The notes under the pieces were generated by a model, which searched no databases, was not told where the DNA came from, and saw only the letters and a program-made list of their open reading frames with translations. From positions 2,339,915-2,403,914 of the forward strand of contig CM030940.1 of the NCBI GenBank assembly GCA_018136815.1: 64,000 nt of DNA, read 5' to 3'. The position numbers and the translations under genes were made by a program. Position 1 is the first letter of the stretch. Each line of letters begins with the position of its first letter. Shown here in pieces: positions 19,530 through 29,689 of this stretch. Source of the DNA: Isochrysis galbana (Eukaryota; Haptophyta; Isochrysidales; Isochrysidaceae).

Positions 19530-19610
19530 TCTGGGGCTCCCCCAGATACAGTAGATACAGCTGTATCTGGCCCCTCCCCCAGATACAGTATCCTGTATCT
19601 CCCATCTAGG
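19530..19610. repeat. GATACAG/CTGTATC repeat cluster, right copy
   Basis: Same as 11404-11483, carried along with the duplication. Ends TCCCATCTAGG. Confidence 0.55.
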
Positions 19611-19895
19611 CACCCACCGCCAGAAGCACGAGTGTAATTACCTTCCGTTCGACGTCTTGTCCGGCCCCTCATACATGTTTTGTCTCATGGACGCTGTGCT
19701 ATAGGGGGGGGGTGTAGAAGATAAAGCGAAGCAATCGTAGTGGATACTTCACGTAAAACGTACAGAAAACGACGTTGCACAGGTGACAGGTGAGCATTAA
19801 CTGCCGGCAAACAAAGGTAGTGTTAAACACAAAAATAGCTCGCCTCCGGCGCTCTCCGACGGGCCTCGCCGTCCCGACGCTGCGCCGCAGTGGCG

Positions 19896-20660
19896 ATGCG
19901 GCTCCTCTCGCGCTCCTTCGCGCTCCGCTCTCTGCTCGCTGCGAGCCTTGCCGAATTGGGCTGGCAGGGGCGCGAGGCGGCAGCGGTACCGCTACAGCTC
20001 GCCGACACCCTCAACGAGGGCCGCGTCCCCGGGATTGGCGGTGGGAGTGATCTGCTGGCGGATCGGCTCAAAGCAACGGATGTGTTGTATCCGCCCGCTG
20101 TGCTGGGAGAGTGGCGGGTCTCTCGGATGGTGAGCAGTGTGGAGGGTGATGTTGGTCAGGCGGAGACTGCGTGGAGGGCGCTCGGCGGCGCTGGTGACTT
20201 CCGCAAGCCAGAGGCACACCTCACACGATTTGTGCGCTCACCGAGGGGCCAGGTTGGAGTCGTCACCGATCGCGGCTTTGAGTACGCTCAGCGCTCTGGC
20301 TCAGCGGTCGAGTGGGTCGTCTCTCAGCCAGACGAGCTGCAGGCTGGCCCGGTCACACTCAGTGTCGTGCAGCGCGAGATTGAGCCGTTCCAACCCGAGC
20401 CCCCCTACGGATTTGGAACGACTGAGTTGTATCGAATTTCCTCACCTGCTGGCGGGCTGCTCGGCAGCGGCCTCAACGTGCAGCGCGCGGTCGAGGTCGC
20501 AAGGCGCTACCGGCCTGGAGACGACGGCATCGACATACTGGAGATTGTCAAAACGTATCGAGTCATGGACGGTATCGCAGGGACGGAGATGCCAACCTCA
20601 ACGACCAAGTCGAGGCTCAAGTTGCAAAGAGCGAATGCAGCTGCGGAGGAGACGCGCTGA
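19896..20660 (+). CDS. Conserved possibly plastid-targeted protein, right (intact-looking) copy
   Basis: From ATG 19896, about 254 residues ending SRLKLQRANAAAEETR. It is otherwise identical to the left copy apart from VEVARR instead of VKVARR. The leader (MRLLSRSFALRSLLAASLAE) precedes a domain with DVLYPPAVLGEWRVSRMVSS and PPYGFGTTELYRISS. A lumen or stroma location is plausible because related proteins (DUF6816-like, unverified) are chloroplast proteins. No catalytic motif is evident. The sequence upstream of the gene is shared by both copies, so both may be transcribed. Confidence 0.7.
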   Translation: MRLLSRSFALRSLLAASLAELGWQGREAAAVPLQLADTLNEGRVPGIGGGSDLLADRLKATDVLYPPAVLGEWRVSRMVSSVEGDVGQAETAWRALGGAGDFRKPEAHLTRFVRSPRGQVGVVTDRGFEYAQRSGSAVEWVVSQPDELQAGPVTLSVVQREIEPFQPEPPYGFGTTELYRISSPAGGLLGSGLNVQRAVEVARRYRPGDDGIDILEIVKTYRVMDGIAGTEMPTSTTKSRLKLQRANAAAEETR

Positions 20661-20777
20661 GTGTTGTGCGGCGGCGGTTGTGTGTGCAGCTGTATTATCT
20701 TCACCAGAGGGTGGTGAGCTAGCAGTGAAACCAAGTGTGATATTTAGCATACGATAAATGACAACCTACTCTCATAA

Positions 20778-21260
20778 TAAGTGGGGGTCAATGGGGGCCT
20801 CACGCCCCCCTCACTCCTCACTCCATCGCGGACACCCCTTGGAATGGGCCCGCACAATCAACCCCAGCCCCTGCCCTCTGTCAGGGGCTGGGCACTCATC
20901 ATTCTGGCCCAGACCCCCAGTTGGCGCGGGCCGCGAGCCACACTCCCACGCCCGCATTGGTCTTGCCCTCGAGCTGACTCCCCCCCTGTCCCTGGTCAGT
21001 CGTCAGGCATCCAACATCCAGGCATACAGATAGGGGACTTCGGGCGGCTCCCATGGCCAGCGAGGCGAGCGTGAGAGAGGCAGGGGGGGCCAGGGGCTGA
21101 GCTCCAGCCTCCACTGCCCCCTGAGCTGCCCTTGCTGGCCACTTGGGAGCCCCCACAAGACCTGCAGGTGCAGCCCAGGGCGCGCGCATGGCGACGCACC
21201 ACAAGGACGACGAAGGGTGAAAGGGTGAGACGATGAAGGGTTCAGGTACTTGACAATCCA
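20778..21260 (+). repeat. Retroposon-family relative
   Basis: GTGGGGGTCAATGGGGGCCT-CACGCCCCCC and, further on, GAGAGAGGCAGGGGGGGCCAG and CCCCCTGAGCTG match the 12.6-13.2 kb tract and the body of the 13854 element. There is no target duplication that I can see. Confidence 0.5.
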
Positions 21261-21287
21261 TCAATCCATATGGCTTGAAGCGCCTTC

Positions 21288-22402
21288 GTGTGTTCGGCCA
21301 TAGGGAAAAGGCCGATCCCCAGTTGGGGTTCGTCTTCGCTAGTCCCCACTCTCGGGTATGTGCAGGATTCGCCGAAGGCGCGAGCCACGAAGCAGCGTGA
21401 CGTGAGGCGTAGGCTCAATACGGGTGCGTCATTCAGGATGCGTGTAAATTGTAGACATTGTGCTCGTATGTTTGTTGTGCTTCACTCACACACGTGCTTG
21501 GCCTGTGTCCTATCTACGTCGACTCGAGTCGTGAGTGTGTGTGCACTTGAGCAAGAGCTGTTGGATAACTTACCATCCCCACCACACAACACAAATATAT
21601 ATGAGGAAAACACCTATCTTTCAGGAGGAACTGAGGCCTTAGAGGCTAAAAAAGCGCAAGAAGCTCGTAGGCAGCAAGTGCTGAGGGACCGAGAGGACCA
21701 AGAGCGGGCATCAAAACGCAAGGCGTCTGACATTGTACGACCTCAACTCGCGCGCGGACAGGAATTAGAGGAAGAGCATTCTCGGAGACTAGTCACTAGG
21801 AGAGCTCAACAACAACTCGCACGCGAACGAGAGCGTGTGTTACGGACTCAGACTACGCTCAACTTCGGCCAACAACCACAACCACGTGGTCGCGGTGGTG
21901 GTGACCCGGCGGACCCATCTAGTGAACAGCATGAGATGACATTTGCCGCACCACGGACCACACCCATTCTCTCATCGTTTGAAGAAGCCTATTCTAAACA
22001 TCTACTTCAGCCCACTCACCCACAGCCACAGGCACCACACACACATATATGGGACATGGGCTTACTGACGCTGACGTGAGCCAGCTCGCCGCATACGAGA
22101 ACGGACTACAAAATGTGCGGCTCCTCTACTGCCGAGACTGCTCGCGCCGCTACCCTTACGCGCGAGTGTGAGTCTGCTGCTCGTCCTCGTGAGTGATAGT
22201 GAGTAAGGGTTCGTAGTATGGTAAGTGCGGCCAGATGTCAATCCATAGTCAATTGTTTTATTTAGTTCTACTTTAGTTGCAGGCAAACACGCCCACGCCC
22301 CTCCGGTCGAATGTGCGTAGCACCCAATCCTGGAGATAGTAGTAAAAGTAAAGACCCCGCGGCTTCTAAGAAACTATCAAGGTGTGGGAGTCGGCTTATG
22401 TA
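21288..22402 (+). CDS. Unidentified Cys/charged protein, spliced, possibly element-derived
   Basis: A first frame (21288-22079) contains VNCRHCARMFVVLHSHTC and a long charged helix (EALEAKKAQEARRQQVLRDR, LARERERVLRTQTTLNFG). A different frame near 22040-22165 reads GHGLTDADVSQLAAYENGLQ, then YCRDCSRRYPYARV. A GT-AG intron 22168-22280 (GTGAGTCTG...TTAGTTGCAG) would extend it to a stop at 22402. The C-x2-C pairs suggest zinc binding. The start and the joint between the first two frames are unresolved. I do not recognise it; a transposable-element protein is one possibility. Confidence 0.35.
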
Positions 22403-22554
22403 GAAAATGTAGAATGGTGCACCCTTATTGTACACTGGCGCACCAAAAACACAAAGAAAAAGAAAATCCCGCGGAGCCTGTGGCGCTGTGGCGCGAGGGG
22501 GGAGGGTCCTCTCGCTCCCTCGCGCTGCTTCTATCAGTAAACGCGCGACGAGGG

Positions 22555-23870
22555 CGAGACGCAGCCCCCCCCCTCTCTCCCTCTCCCCTCTCACTCTCCC
22601 TCTCCCTCCCTCCCCCCCCTCTCTCTCCCTCCCCCTTTTCTTCCTTTTCCTCCCCTGTTCTCTCTCTCTTCCTGCCCCCTCCCCCCTCTCTCCCTCCCCT
22701 CCCCCTCTCTCCCTCCCCCCCCCCCCTCTCTCTCCCTCCACCTTTTCCTCCTTTTCCTCCTCTGTTCTCTCTCTCTCCCTCTCCCCCCTCTCTCCCTCTC
22801 CCTCCCCCTCTCTCCCTCTCCCCCCCCCCTTCTCTCTCTCTCTCCCTCCCCTTTTCCTCCTTTTCCTCCTCTGTTCTCTCTCTCTCCCTCTCCCCCCTCT
22901 CTCCCTCTCCCTCCCCCCTCTCTCCCTCTCCCCCCCCTTTCTCTCTCTCTCTCCCTCCCCTTTTCCTCCTTTTCCTCCTCTGTTCTCTCTCTCTCCCTCC
23001 ACCCCTCTCTCCCTCTCCCTCCCCCTCTCTCCCTCTCCCTCCCCCCCCCCCCTCTCTCTCCCTCCACCTTTTCCTCCTTTTCCTCCTCTGTTCTCTCTCT
23101 CTCTCCCTCCCCCTTTTCCTCCTTTTCCTCCTCTGTTCTCTCTCTCTCCCTCCACCCCTCTCTCCCTCTCCCTCCCCCTCTCTCCCTCTCCCCCCCCCTT
23201 TCTCTCTCTCTCTCCCTCCCCCTTTTCCTCCTTTTCCTCCTCTGTTCTCTCTCTCTCCCTCTCCCCCCTCTCTCCCTCTCCCTCCCCCTCTCTCCCTCTC
23301 CCCCCCCTTTCTCTCTCCCTCTCCCTCCCCCCTCTCTCCCTCTCCCCCCCCCTTTCTCTCTCTCTCTCCCTCCCCCTTTTCCTCCTTTTCCTCCTCTGTT
23401 CTCTCTCTCTCCCTCCACCCCTCTCTCCCTCTCCCTCCCCCCTCTCTCCCTCTCCCCCCCCCTTTCTCTCTCTCTCTCCCTCCCCCTTTTCCTCCTTTTC
23501 CTCCTCTGTTCTCTCTCTCTCCCTCTCCCCCCTCTCTCCCTCTCCCTCCCCCCTCTCTCCCTCTCCCCCCCCCTTTCTCTCTCTCTCCCTCCCCTTTTCC
23601 TCCTTTTCCTCCTCTGTTCTCTCTCTCTCCCTCTCCCCCCTCTCTCCCTCTCCCTCCCCCCTCTCTCCCTCTCCCCCCCCTTTCTCTCTCTCTCTCCCTC
23701 CCCCTTTTCCTCCTTTTCCTCCTCTGTTCTCTCTCTCTCCCTCCCCCCTCCTCCCCCCCTCTCTCCCTCCCCCCTCCTCCTCTCTCGCCCCCCCCCTTTT
23801 CCCCTCCTCCGTTCGATCTCTCTCTCTCCCCTCTCTTCTGGTCCTTTCTTCTCTCTCAGAATCTGCAGAT
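22555..23870. repeat. CT-rich satellite with a roughly 110-130-bp higher-order unit
   Basis: About ten repeats of a pattern: CTCTCTCCCTCCCC, CTTTTCCTCCTTTTCCTCCT, CTGTTCTCTCTCTCTCCCTC, then CCCCTCTCTCCCTCTCCCTC and a C7-C10 run. Long Pro/Ser/Leu (plus) and Arg/Glu/Gly (minus) frames are repeat artefacts. It ends 150 bp before the splicing-factor start. Confidence 0.95.
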
Positions 23871-24014
23871 CTTCCTAGAGCAGCAGAGAGATCAGACCTC
23901 CCCCCCCTAAGCTTCTGCCGCAGGAATATATATGTATTTGCTCTCCACATTAGTTTACGTGAGGTCCTCTTCCCCCTCTGGCACCAGCATCTCTCTCTCT
24001 CCTCTCTCTCCGCG

Positions 24015-26186
24015 ATGAGCGTCGCGCCGAGCCGCACAGTCGTTCTAGTGGGCGTGCCTCCCCACGTGCCCGAGGCCTCCCTGCGCGGCGTGCTCGAGGA
24101 CTACGGGCGTGTTGGACTCCGCCAGCTCGGTTCCGACTGGCACGCCGTCTTCCCCTCGATCGAGTACGCCCAGGTCTTCCTGGAAGCCTCTCAAGGCGAC
24201 TTCTCTCTCGGAGGAGAGCAGGTCTCTCTGCACTATCTCGAGGAAGGAGGGCCGTACGAGGTTGACGGGGAGGCCTACGAGGCGCGGCGAAGTGACTGGG
24301 GTACGGGAAGGCCTCATGGAGACTTCTCTCGCGGTGGAGAGCGATTTCTGGGCGAGGGAGGGCATCGAGAGGAGGGGGGGAGGGGGAGGGGGAGGGCCGA
24401 CGAGTGGGCGCTGGGGAGGGCCGAAGAACGCGCGCGGGAGGACAGGAGGCCGTATGACCGAGAGTATGGCCGATCAAACGAGACAGCGCGCAGCAGGGAG
24501 AGGGAGAGGGAGCGGGAGAGGGAGCGGGAGAGGGAGGGAGGCAGAGAGCGCTTGCGTGCGCGCGAACGCGACCGCAGCCGCAGTTATGAGCGCGACCGCA
24601 GCCGCGACTACGAGCGGCGGCGCGATGACTCGCGTGACCGCTCTCGCTCTTTTCGTGCGCGCGATCGCGAATATTCTGATGTCAACGGCCGGCGTCGGCG
24701 CGAGTATGTCGACCTGGACCGCCACGATGATGATGACTGGGACGTCCGCACCCGCCAGCGGGATCGGGATGCCGAGTACGAGTATGAGAGGGACCCCCGG
24801 GACCGTGAACGAGGACGCGACCGCGACCGCGACCGCGACCGAGGCCGAGACCGAGACCACGAACGAGTGCGAGACTACGACCGAGAGCGCAACCGAGACT
24901 ACGACCGAGACCGCAACCGAGACTTCGACCGAGACCATGACCGGCCGCCTGAAGACTGGCTGTGCGACGCGTGCGGCGGCGTCAATTTTGCCCGCCGCCT
25001 TGTCTGCTTCCAGTGCAATATGGAGCGTCCGCGCAATGCCCGAACAATGCCCTCCGGGCCCGGGGCAACCGGCGGCTTTGAGCCGGAGGTGCCGGTGCTG
25101 ATGGTCAAGATGCTGAAGGAGACGACCAGCGAGGCCGCGATCTCTGCCGTTTTCTCAGCCTTTGGAGCCGTGCGCGAGGTGCCACCCATCCTCTCTTGTC
25201 CGGACACACACATCATGTCCATACCGGCCGATCAATCGGCTCTTTCGTGTCGGCCCTTCTTGTGGTTCCCTTTTCTGCGTGCTCTCTTCGCAGCGTAGCA
25301 CCAGTCGACTCGCCCCTCTCTCGCATCGTGTACCCTGCAGCCATTCTATGAAGCTCACCCCCTCTCCCGTTGACCGCTCTACAAAGGTGCGGCTCGCCCG
25401 CGACCGCGCCACTCGGGTCTCGCGTGGCTTCGCGTTCGTCGAGTTCAACAAGATGGACGGTGCTCGTGCTGCCGTTGCCGGTTCAGGCGACGTAATCGTT
25501 GACGGCGCGGCTGTGAGGGTCACATGGGCAAGGGACACGAGCCGCTCGGGGCGGGGTTCCAACCACGTCACTGCGTCAGACTTCGCAGCAGCCCAGACGC
25601 AGCATCTCGGGCCGAAGCGCGCGGGCTTTGGAGTGCCACAAGGATTCGAGCCAGATCAGGTGCGGGCCTGCAGAAAGCATTGCGAGTCAAGAAAAGCTTG
25701 TGCTGCATCGCCTTGGTCGCTGCTTGGGTATGAGACGCGATGCCTGCCTCGCCCAGGCGACTGGGTACTACTACAATGCCGAGACCGGCTACTACTTTGA
25801 CGCCAACAAGAAGCTCTACTATCATCCCAATACGCCCGAGACGTGGTACCAGGTGTGTGCGCGAGGGAGATGGATTGCTCGGCTGACTATGCTGCACTCT
25901 GTCCATTGGGCCGTGCTGTGCTCAGTCCTCCAGGCGGCGTGATGCTCCACGTTTTTACCCACATGTTGCCCTGGTGTTGAGGACGAACGAGCGCCCTGCT
26001 GCCTTCAATCGCCCACCTTCCGTTGTCTCCCCGCTCTCCGACACATGCGCACAGGCTGATGAGATCACTGGACGGCTCACGCCGTACGTTGACCCGAAGT
26101 ACTTGGACCCCATCACTGGCCTTCCTCGTCAGCCGGAGACTGCTCCTGCTGCGGCACCCGCACCCGTCGGCAATGCGCTGGCCATT

Positions 26187-26218
<32 letters not shown>

Positions 26219-27053
26219 TGCGGGAGGGGTGTCCACCGATGCCGCCGCATCAGCAGAGGCGGCTGCGGCCGAGTCGGCCAGGCTCCTTGAGGCAGACCGG
26301 GAGAAGGTCGTCCTCGGTATTGGCAAGGGGTTGGGCAAGGGCAACCTGCTCGGTAAGGCGGGAGCTGCCAAGGTGAAGAAGGGACTCGCGGTGGCAAAGC
26401 CTTTGGGCCTTTTCCAGCATGCGGTAGAGGAAGATTCAGCCGAAGAGGAGGCACCTACTATGGCGGCGCCAGCTATGGGTGCGCCTGCGGATGCAGGGCT
26501 CAGGCCGGGCGACGCGAAGCCTCCGATCCACCGGCCTGGACCGCCACGCCAATTGCCGCCCGGATCTGGAAAATCCGGAGAGGACGAAGGGCAGCATCCT
26601 TCAGAAGACGAAATTGTCGATTGGACGTCTCTCATTTGCCTGGTGTGCGAGCGGCGCCTCAAATCAGCGGAAATCATGCAAAAGCACCTCGCAGAGTCGA
26701 CATTGCACAAGGAGAAGCTTGCCGCGCTCCGCGCACGGCAAGCAGCAGCAAGAGAAGCCCGGGAGCGCGGCGCGCGAATAGACCGAGGTGGGCGAGGAGA
26801 CCGCGACGACGTGGATTCGGTGGTGAGGCGCGGGCGAGAACGCCACGATGACCGTCGGAATGACTCGCGAAACGACCGCGAGAGCCGGCCGGGGCGCGAT
26901 GGGCGTTCGCACGGCTTTAGCGAGAGTCACGGTGGTGGTGAGGGCCGAGCCCGGGATGGCGGGTTCAGCGACCATGGCCGCGGACGGGATAACGGCTTCA
27001 ACGAGCGGGACGGCGGTTTCCGCGAGCATGGTCGTGGCGGTCGTGAGAGCTAA
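24015..27053 (+). CDS. RBM5/RBM10-like splicing factor, four exons
   Basis: Exons 24015-25178, 25354-25659, 25757-25852 and 26055-27053 (all GT-AG, phase 0) give 854 residues. Order: RRM1 (TVVLVGVPPHVPEASLRGVL, about 8-85). Next an RS/RD/ER-rich stretch, then a RanBP2-type zinc finger (WLCDACGGVNFARRLVCFQC, C-x2-C-x10-C-x2-C). RRM2 follows and is split by intron 1 (MLKETTSEAAISAVFSAFG; SRGFAFVEF). Next an OCRE domain (ATGYYYNAETGYYFDANKKL) and a C2H2 finger (LICLVCERRLKSAEIMQKHL). The tail is RG/RGG-rich. This is the RBM5/6/10 order, regulators of 3' splice-site choice in the nucleus. The usual C-terminal G-patch is absent, though GIGKGLGKG precedes the C2H2. The start is the first ATG after the satellite. 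Confidence 0.85.
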
Positions 27054-27299
27054 GTTGTCGGTACGCGCGCCCGAGCAGCTGGGTTTTGCTATAGAGGTGC
27101 CCAATTTTCTCGCTGGATAGACGCAACGTCTAGGTATGAGTGAGTGGGCATGCAGCGCCCACTCAGCACATCGCAGCACGAGCGCCACCGACTTCTGGCG
27201 TGGCTCTTGGTGACATTCTACAGGAAAGCTCCATTCATTCATTCTTCCGAGAACAGCGGGCATCGCAGGTGCCATCCTGCCGGCGCGGTTGATTGCGTA

Positions 27300-28430
27300 T
27301 TAGTGAGGCTTGCACAACTTATTGTTACAATAGGGTCAATGGGGGCGCTCTGCGCCCCCTCACTCAGCACTAACTTACCTCCGGGGGGGATGTCAGTCAC
27401 CCTCACGACTCACGACCCGCCTTCTGGTATGAGCTGAGCACTCAACATTCTGCATTCTGATTCTGACCCAAACGCCCTCTCAATCGGCGCGGGTCGGGAC
27501 TCGCACTCCCAGGCCCACATGGGCCAGCACTCACACTCACCCACTCACCCTTCCCCCTCTCTCTTGGTAAACCAGGTAGACAGAGGCCTGCGGGGGACCT
27601 CATTGGGAGATCGGGGGAAGACAAGGTCGGGCACTTGGAATTGACGGGAGAGGGCATGGAACATGGAACTGTGAGAGCAAGGCTGATCTTAGCTGATCTC
27701 ACCCTAAGAGATTGCCTGCGAGGGCGCGCCGGCAGCTAGCGCGGAACGTGGTTCTTGCGGGGAGCTCATGGAGCTTTCCTCAGCCTCAGGAAAGGCCGCC
27801 GGTGGAGCAACGGACGAGGCGAAAGGTGTTACGCTTCATTGTGGGGGCTCCCGGGGTGTGTCTGGAGCCCAAAGGGCACCGAATATGTGCTAGATAGGTG
27901 TTTTCTGGGGGGGGGGGGGGTTTACCGCTTTACTTTGGTGTATTTCCTCAATCCTGGCCTTTTCATTTTTACACCCTTAGAAGTTAAAATAGTGTTTGAC
28001 CGCCCTATCTATGGAAGGAGTAAGGAGTGGGAAGGGACGTGGGGGCGGCTGCGGAAAGTGTGTGCAGGGCCGCGCGTGTGGCGAGTGGCGAGGATATCAA
28101 GAAGTAGTTTTTTAGGCCTCTGTTTGCCCCTTACCGATTTTGCCCTCCGCACCCCCCTAAGTGACTAGTGCTACTGAGTAATGAGGAGGCCCCCATGGGC
28201 AAGAAATACCAAGGGGGAGGACTGGGGTGCTAGGAGTCGGCTATTTATGGAGTATATCACAGAGATATTTGACACAGGACACACAGCAGGGCAGGGTGAG
28301 TGAACCGGCGACGGAGTCTGGGAGAGAGAAATAATCATGCCGGTTAGGTGAATAGGGAAGGAGTGCTCCGGTCCTCTCTTGTGGGTGGGGACGTGTGGCG
28401 AGTCACTTAATATCATGATGGTTTAGTTAG
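27300..28430. other. Intergenic repeats, no gene seen
   Basis: 27331-27366 (GGGTCAATGGGGGCGCTCTG-CGCCCCC) is another hairpin of the GC-rich family, followed to about 27600 by related sequence. 27962-28008 carries TTTTTACACCCTTAGAAGTT and GTGTTTGACCGCCCTA, the motif seen at 11270 and 19398. A G14 run lies near 27908. Confidence 0.5.
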
Positions 28431-28539
28431 GTGAGAGAGAGGGAGGGAGAGGGGCGGCAGCAATTTCCTCGCGGCTTCACTTTTCTGCTGCTTCGCGGCT
28501 TCTTTCTCCCTCTTCTCCATTCCCCCTCCCCCCCCTTTC

Positions 28540-28590
28540 CGTCTCTCCCTCCTCCTCTCCCTCTCTCTCTCTCCCTCTCCCTCCCTCCCT

Positions 28591-28672
<82 letters not shown>

Positions 28673-28765
28673 CTCTTCTCTCTCTCTCTCTCTCTTCTCT
28701 TCTCTCTCTCTCTCTTCTTCCCCCCCCCCGCCCCTCTCTCTCTCTCCCTCTCTCTCTCTCACTGT
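28540..28765. repeat. CT microsatellite
   Basis: A (CT)n tract of about 65 bp flanked by CTCC/CTTC variants, immediately upstream of the peptidase gene. Frames through it are artefacts. Confidence 0.9.
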
Positions 28766-28795
28766 GGGGGGGGGGGCGTCGGAGGGAGGGGGCCG

Positions 28796-29689
28796 ATGAT
28801 TAGCAGGGCGGGGCAGTGGACGGAGGAGGGCGAGTACGCCTTGCTTGCGGGCAGGGAGCGCGCCAGGGGAGCTGTCTGGTTGTACCGTGCGCTACTCTGC
28901 GCCGCGGTGCTGCTCTGTCTCCTCCCCACCTCGCCAGGCTTCAGGGCGGCTGGCCTGCTCCTCCTTGAGGCCAAGGGGTCTCGGTGTGGCTCTGGAGCTC
29001 CGATACTCCTCACTGGGTACGAGCCATGGGGAGGGATGGTATTCAGTCCAGCGAAGGACATCGCGCTATCGCTCGATGGCCAATGCGTCGGACGACACCG
29101 CATTGAGGCGTGGACGCTGCCGGTCGCCGAGCCGGGCGCACGCCAGCCGGCAGAAGCACTTGCGAAGAGCGGCGAGCACGCACAGTGGGCCGCTGTGATC
29201 CACTTAGGCTTTGAGCACGTGGCAAAGGGGCTGAAGGTTGAGCTGGCCGCGAGCAACGTGCTTGCGACGCATCCCCATCTTCTCGAGCTTGGGAGCGGGG
29301 GCGCCGAAGCGGTCGGCGAGCTCGACGACGACAAGGCCGGCCGGTGCAGTGCACGGCCCGACTCGGAGATCGCGATCGATGCGCCATGCCTGCTGGCCAC
29401 GACCGCGCCGCTCGAGGTGCTATCGCTCCCGTTGGAGCACGGGAAGTATGCCGCACAGGAGATTTGGTCGCGTGATCCGGGCACCTTTTACTGCAATGAG
29501 GTCTACTTCCGGACCCTCCATGCTGTCCGTGCGCGCGAGCTGCGGCCTCACCCGCGCAACTCGGGCCCACCAGGTGCCCTCCTCCCGGTGGTGTTTGTCC
29601 ACGTGCCGCCCGAGGTTGATGCGACCGAGCGGGCGGGTGAGCGCTTTGTGCTGGATGTAGCCCACAAGATGACCTACCAGGCGCGATGA
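28796..29689 (+). CDS. Pyroglutamyl-peptidase-like (C15) protein with N-terminal anchor
   Basis: A 297-residue protein. Residues 69-80 (PILLTGYEPWGG) match the family's FEPFGG start. The catalytic triad is in place: Glu149 in KVELAASN, Cys233 in GTFYCNEVYFRTLH and His269 in VFVHVPP. Family members remove N-terminal pyroglutamate from peptides. The bacterial and animal enzymes are about 200-215 residues and cytosolic. Here an extra N-terminus has a hydrophobic segment (about 27-45, VWLYRALLCAAVLLCLLP), suggesting a signal anchor or organelle leader. An inserted Asp/Glu-rich loop (about 165-195) is also present. The start ATG is the first after the CT tract. Confidence 0.8.
   Translation: MISRAGQWTEEGEYALLAGRERARGAVWLYRALLCAAVLLCLLPTSPGFRAAGLLLLEAKGSRCGSGAPILLTGYEPWGGMVFSPAKDIALSLDGQCVGRHRIEAWTLPVAEPGARQPAEALAKSGEHAQWAAVIHLGFEHVAKGLKVELAASNVLATHPHLLELGSGGAEAVGELDDDKAGRCSARPDSEIAIDAPCLLATTAPLEVLSLPLEHGKYAAQEIWSRDPGTFYCNEVYFRTLHAVRARELRPHPRNSGPPGALLPVVFVHVPPEVDATERAGERFVLDVAHKMTYQAR

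Larger units (their letters stand above)
18447..20881 (+). repeat. Right copy of the 1.66-kb duplication, with retroposon inserted
   Basis: Equivalent to 11086-12752. It is interrupted at 18561 by the retroposon and resumes at 19319 with the repeated target AGATTCTGCCTAATAT. The left copy supplies the unoccupied site at about 11190. Confidence 0.9.

Noticed and set aside
22384-23910. Open frames of 500 or more codons through CT-rich DNA
   Set aside because: They consist only of Pro/Ser/Leu or Arg/Glu/Gly repeats dictated by the satellite; the same happens at 3.8, 28.6 and 57.5 kb.
28559-28720. CRISPR-like arrays
   Set aside because: The regular repeats are simple CT microsatellites without unique spacers, and the genome is eukaryotic.
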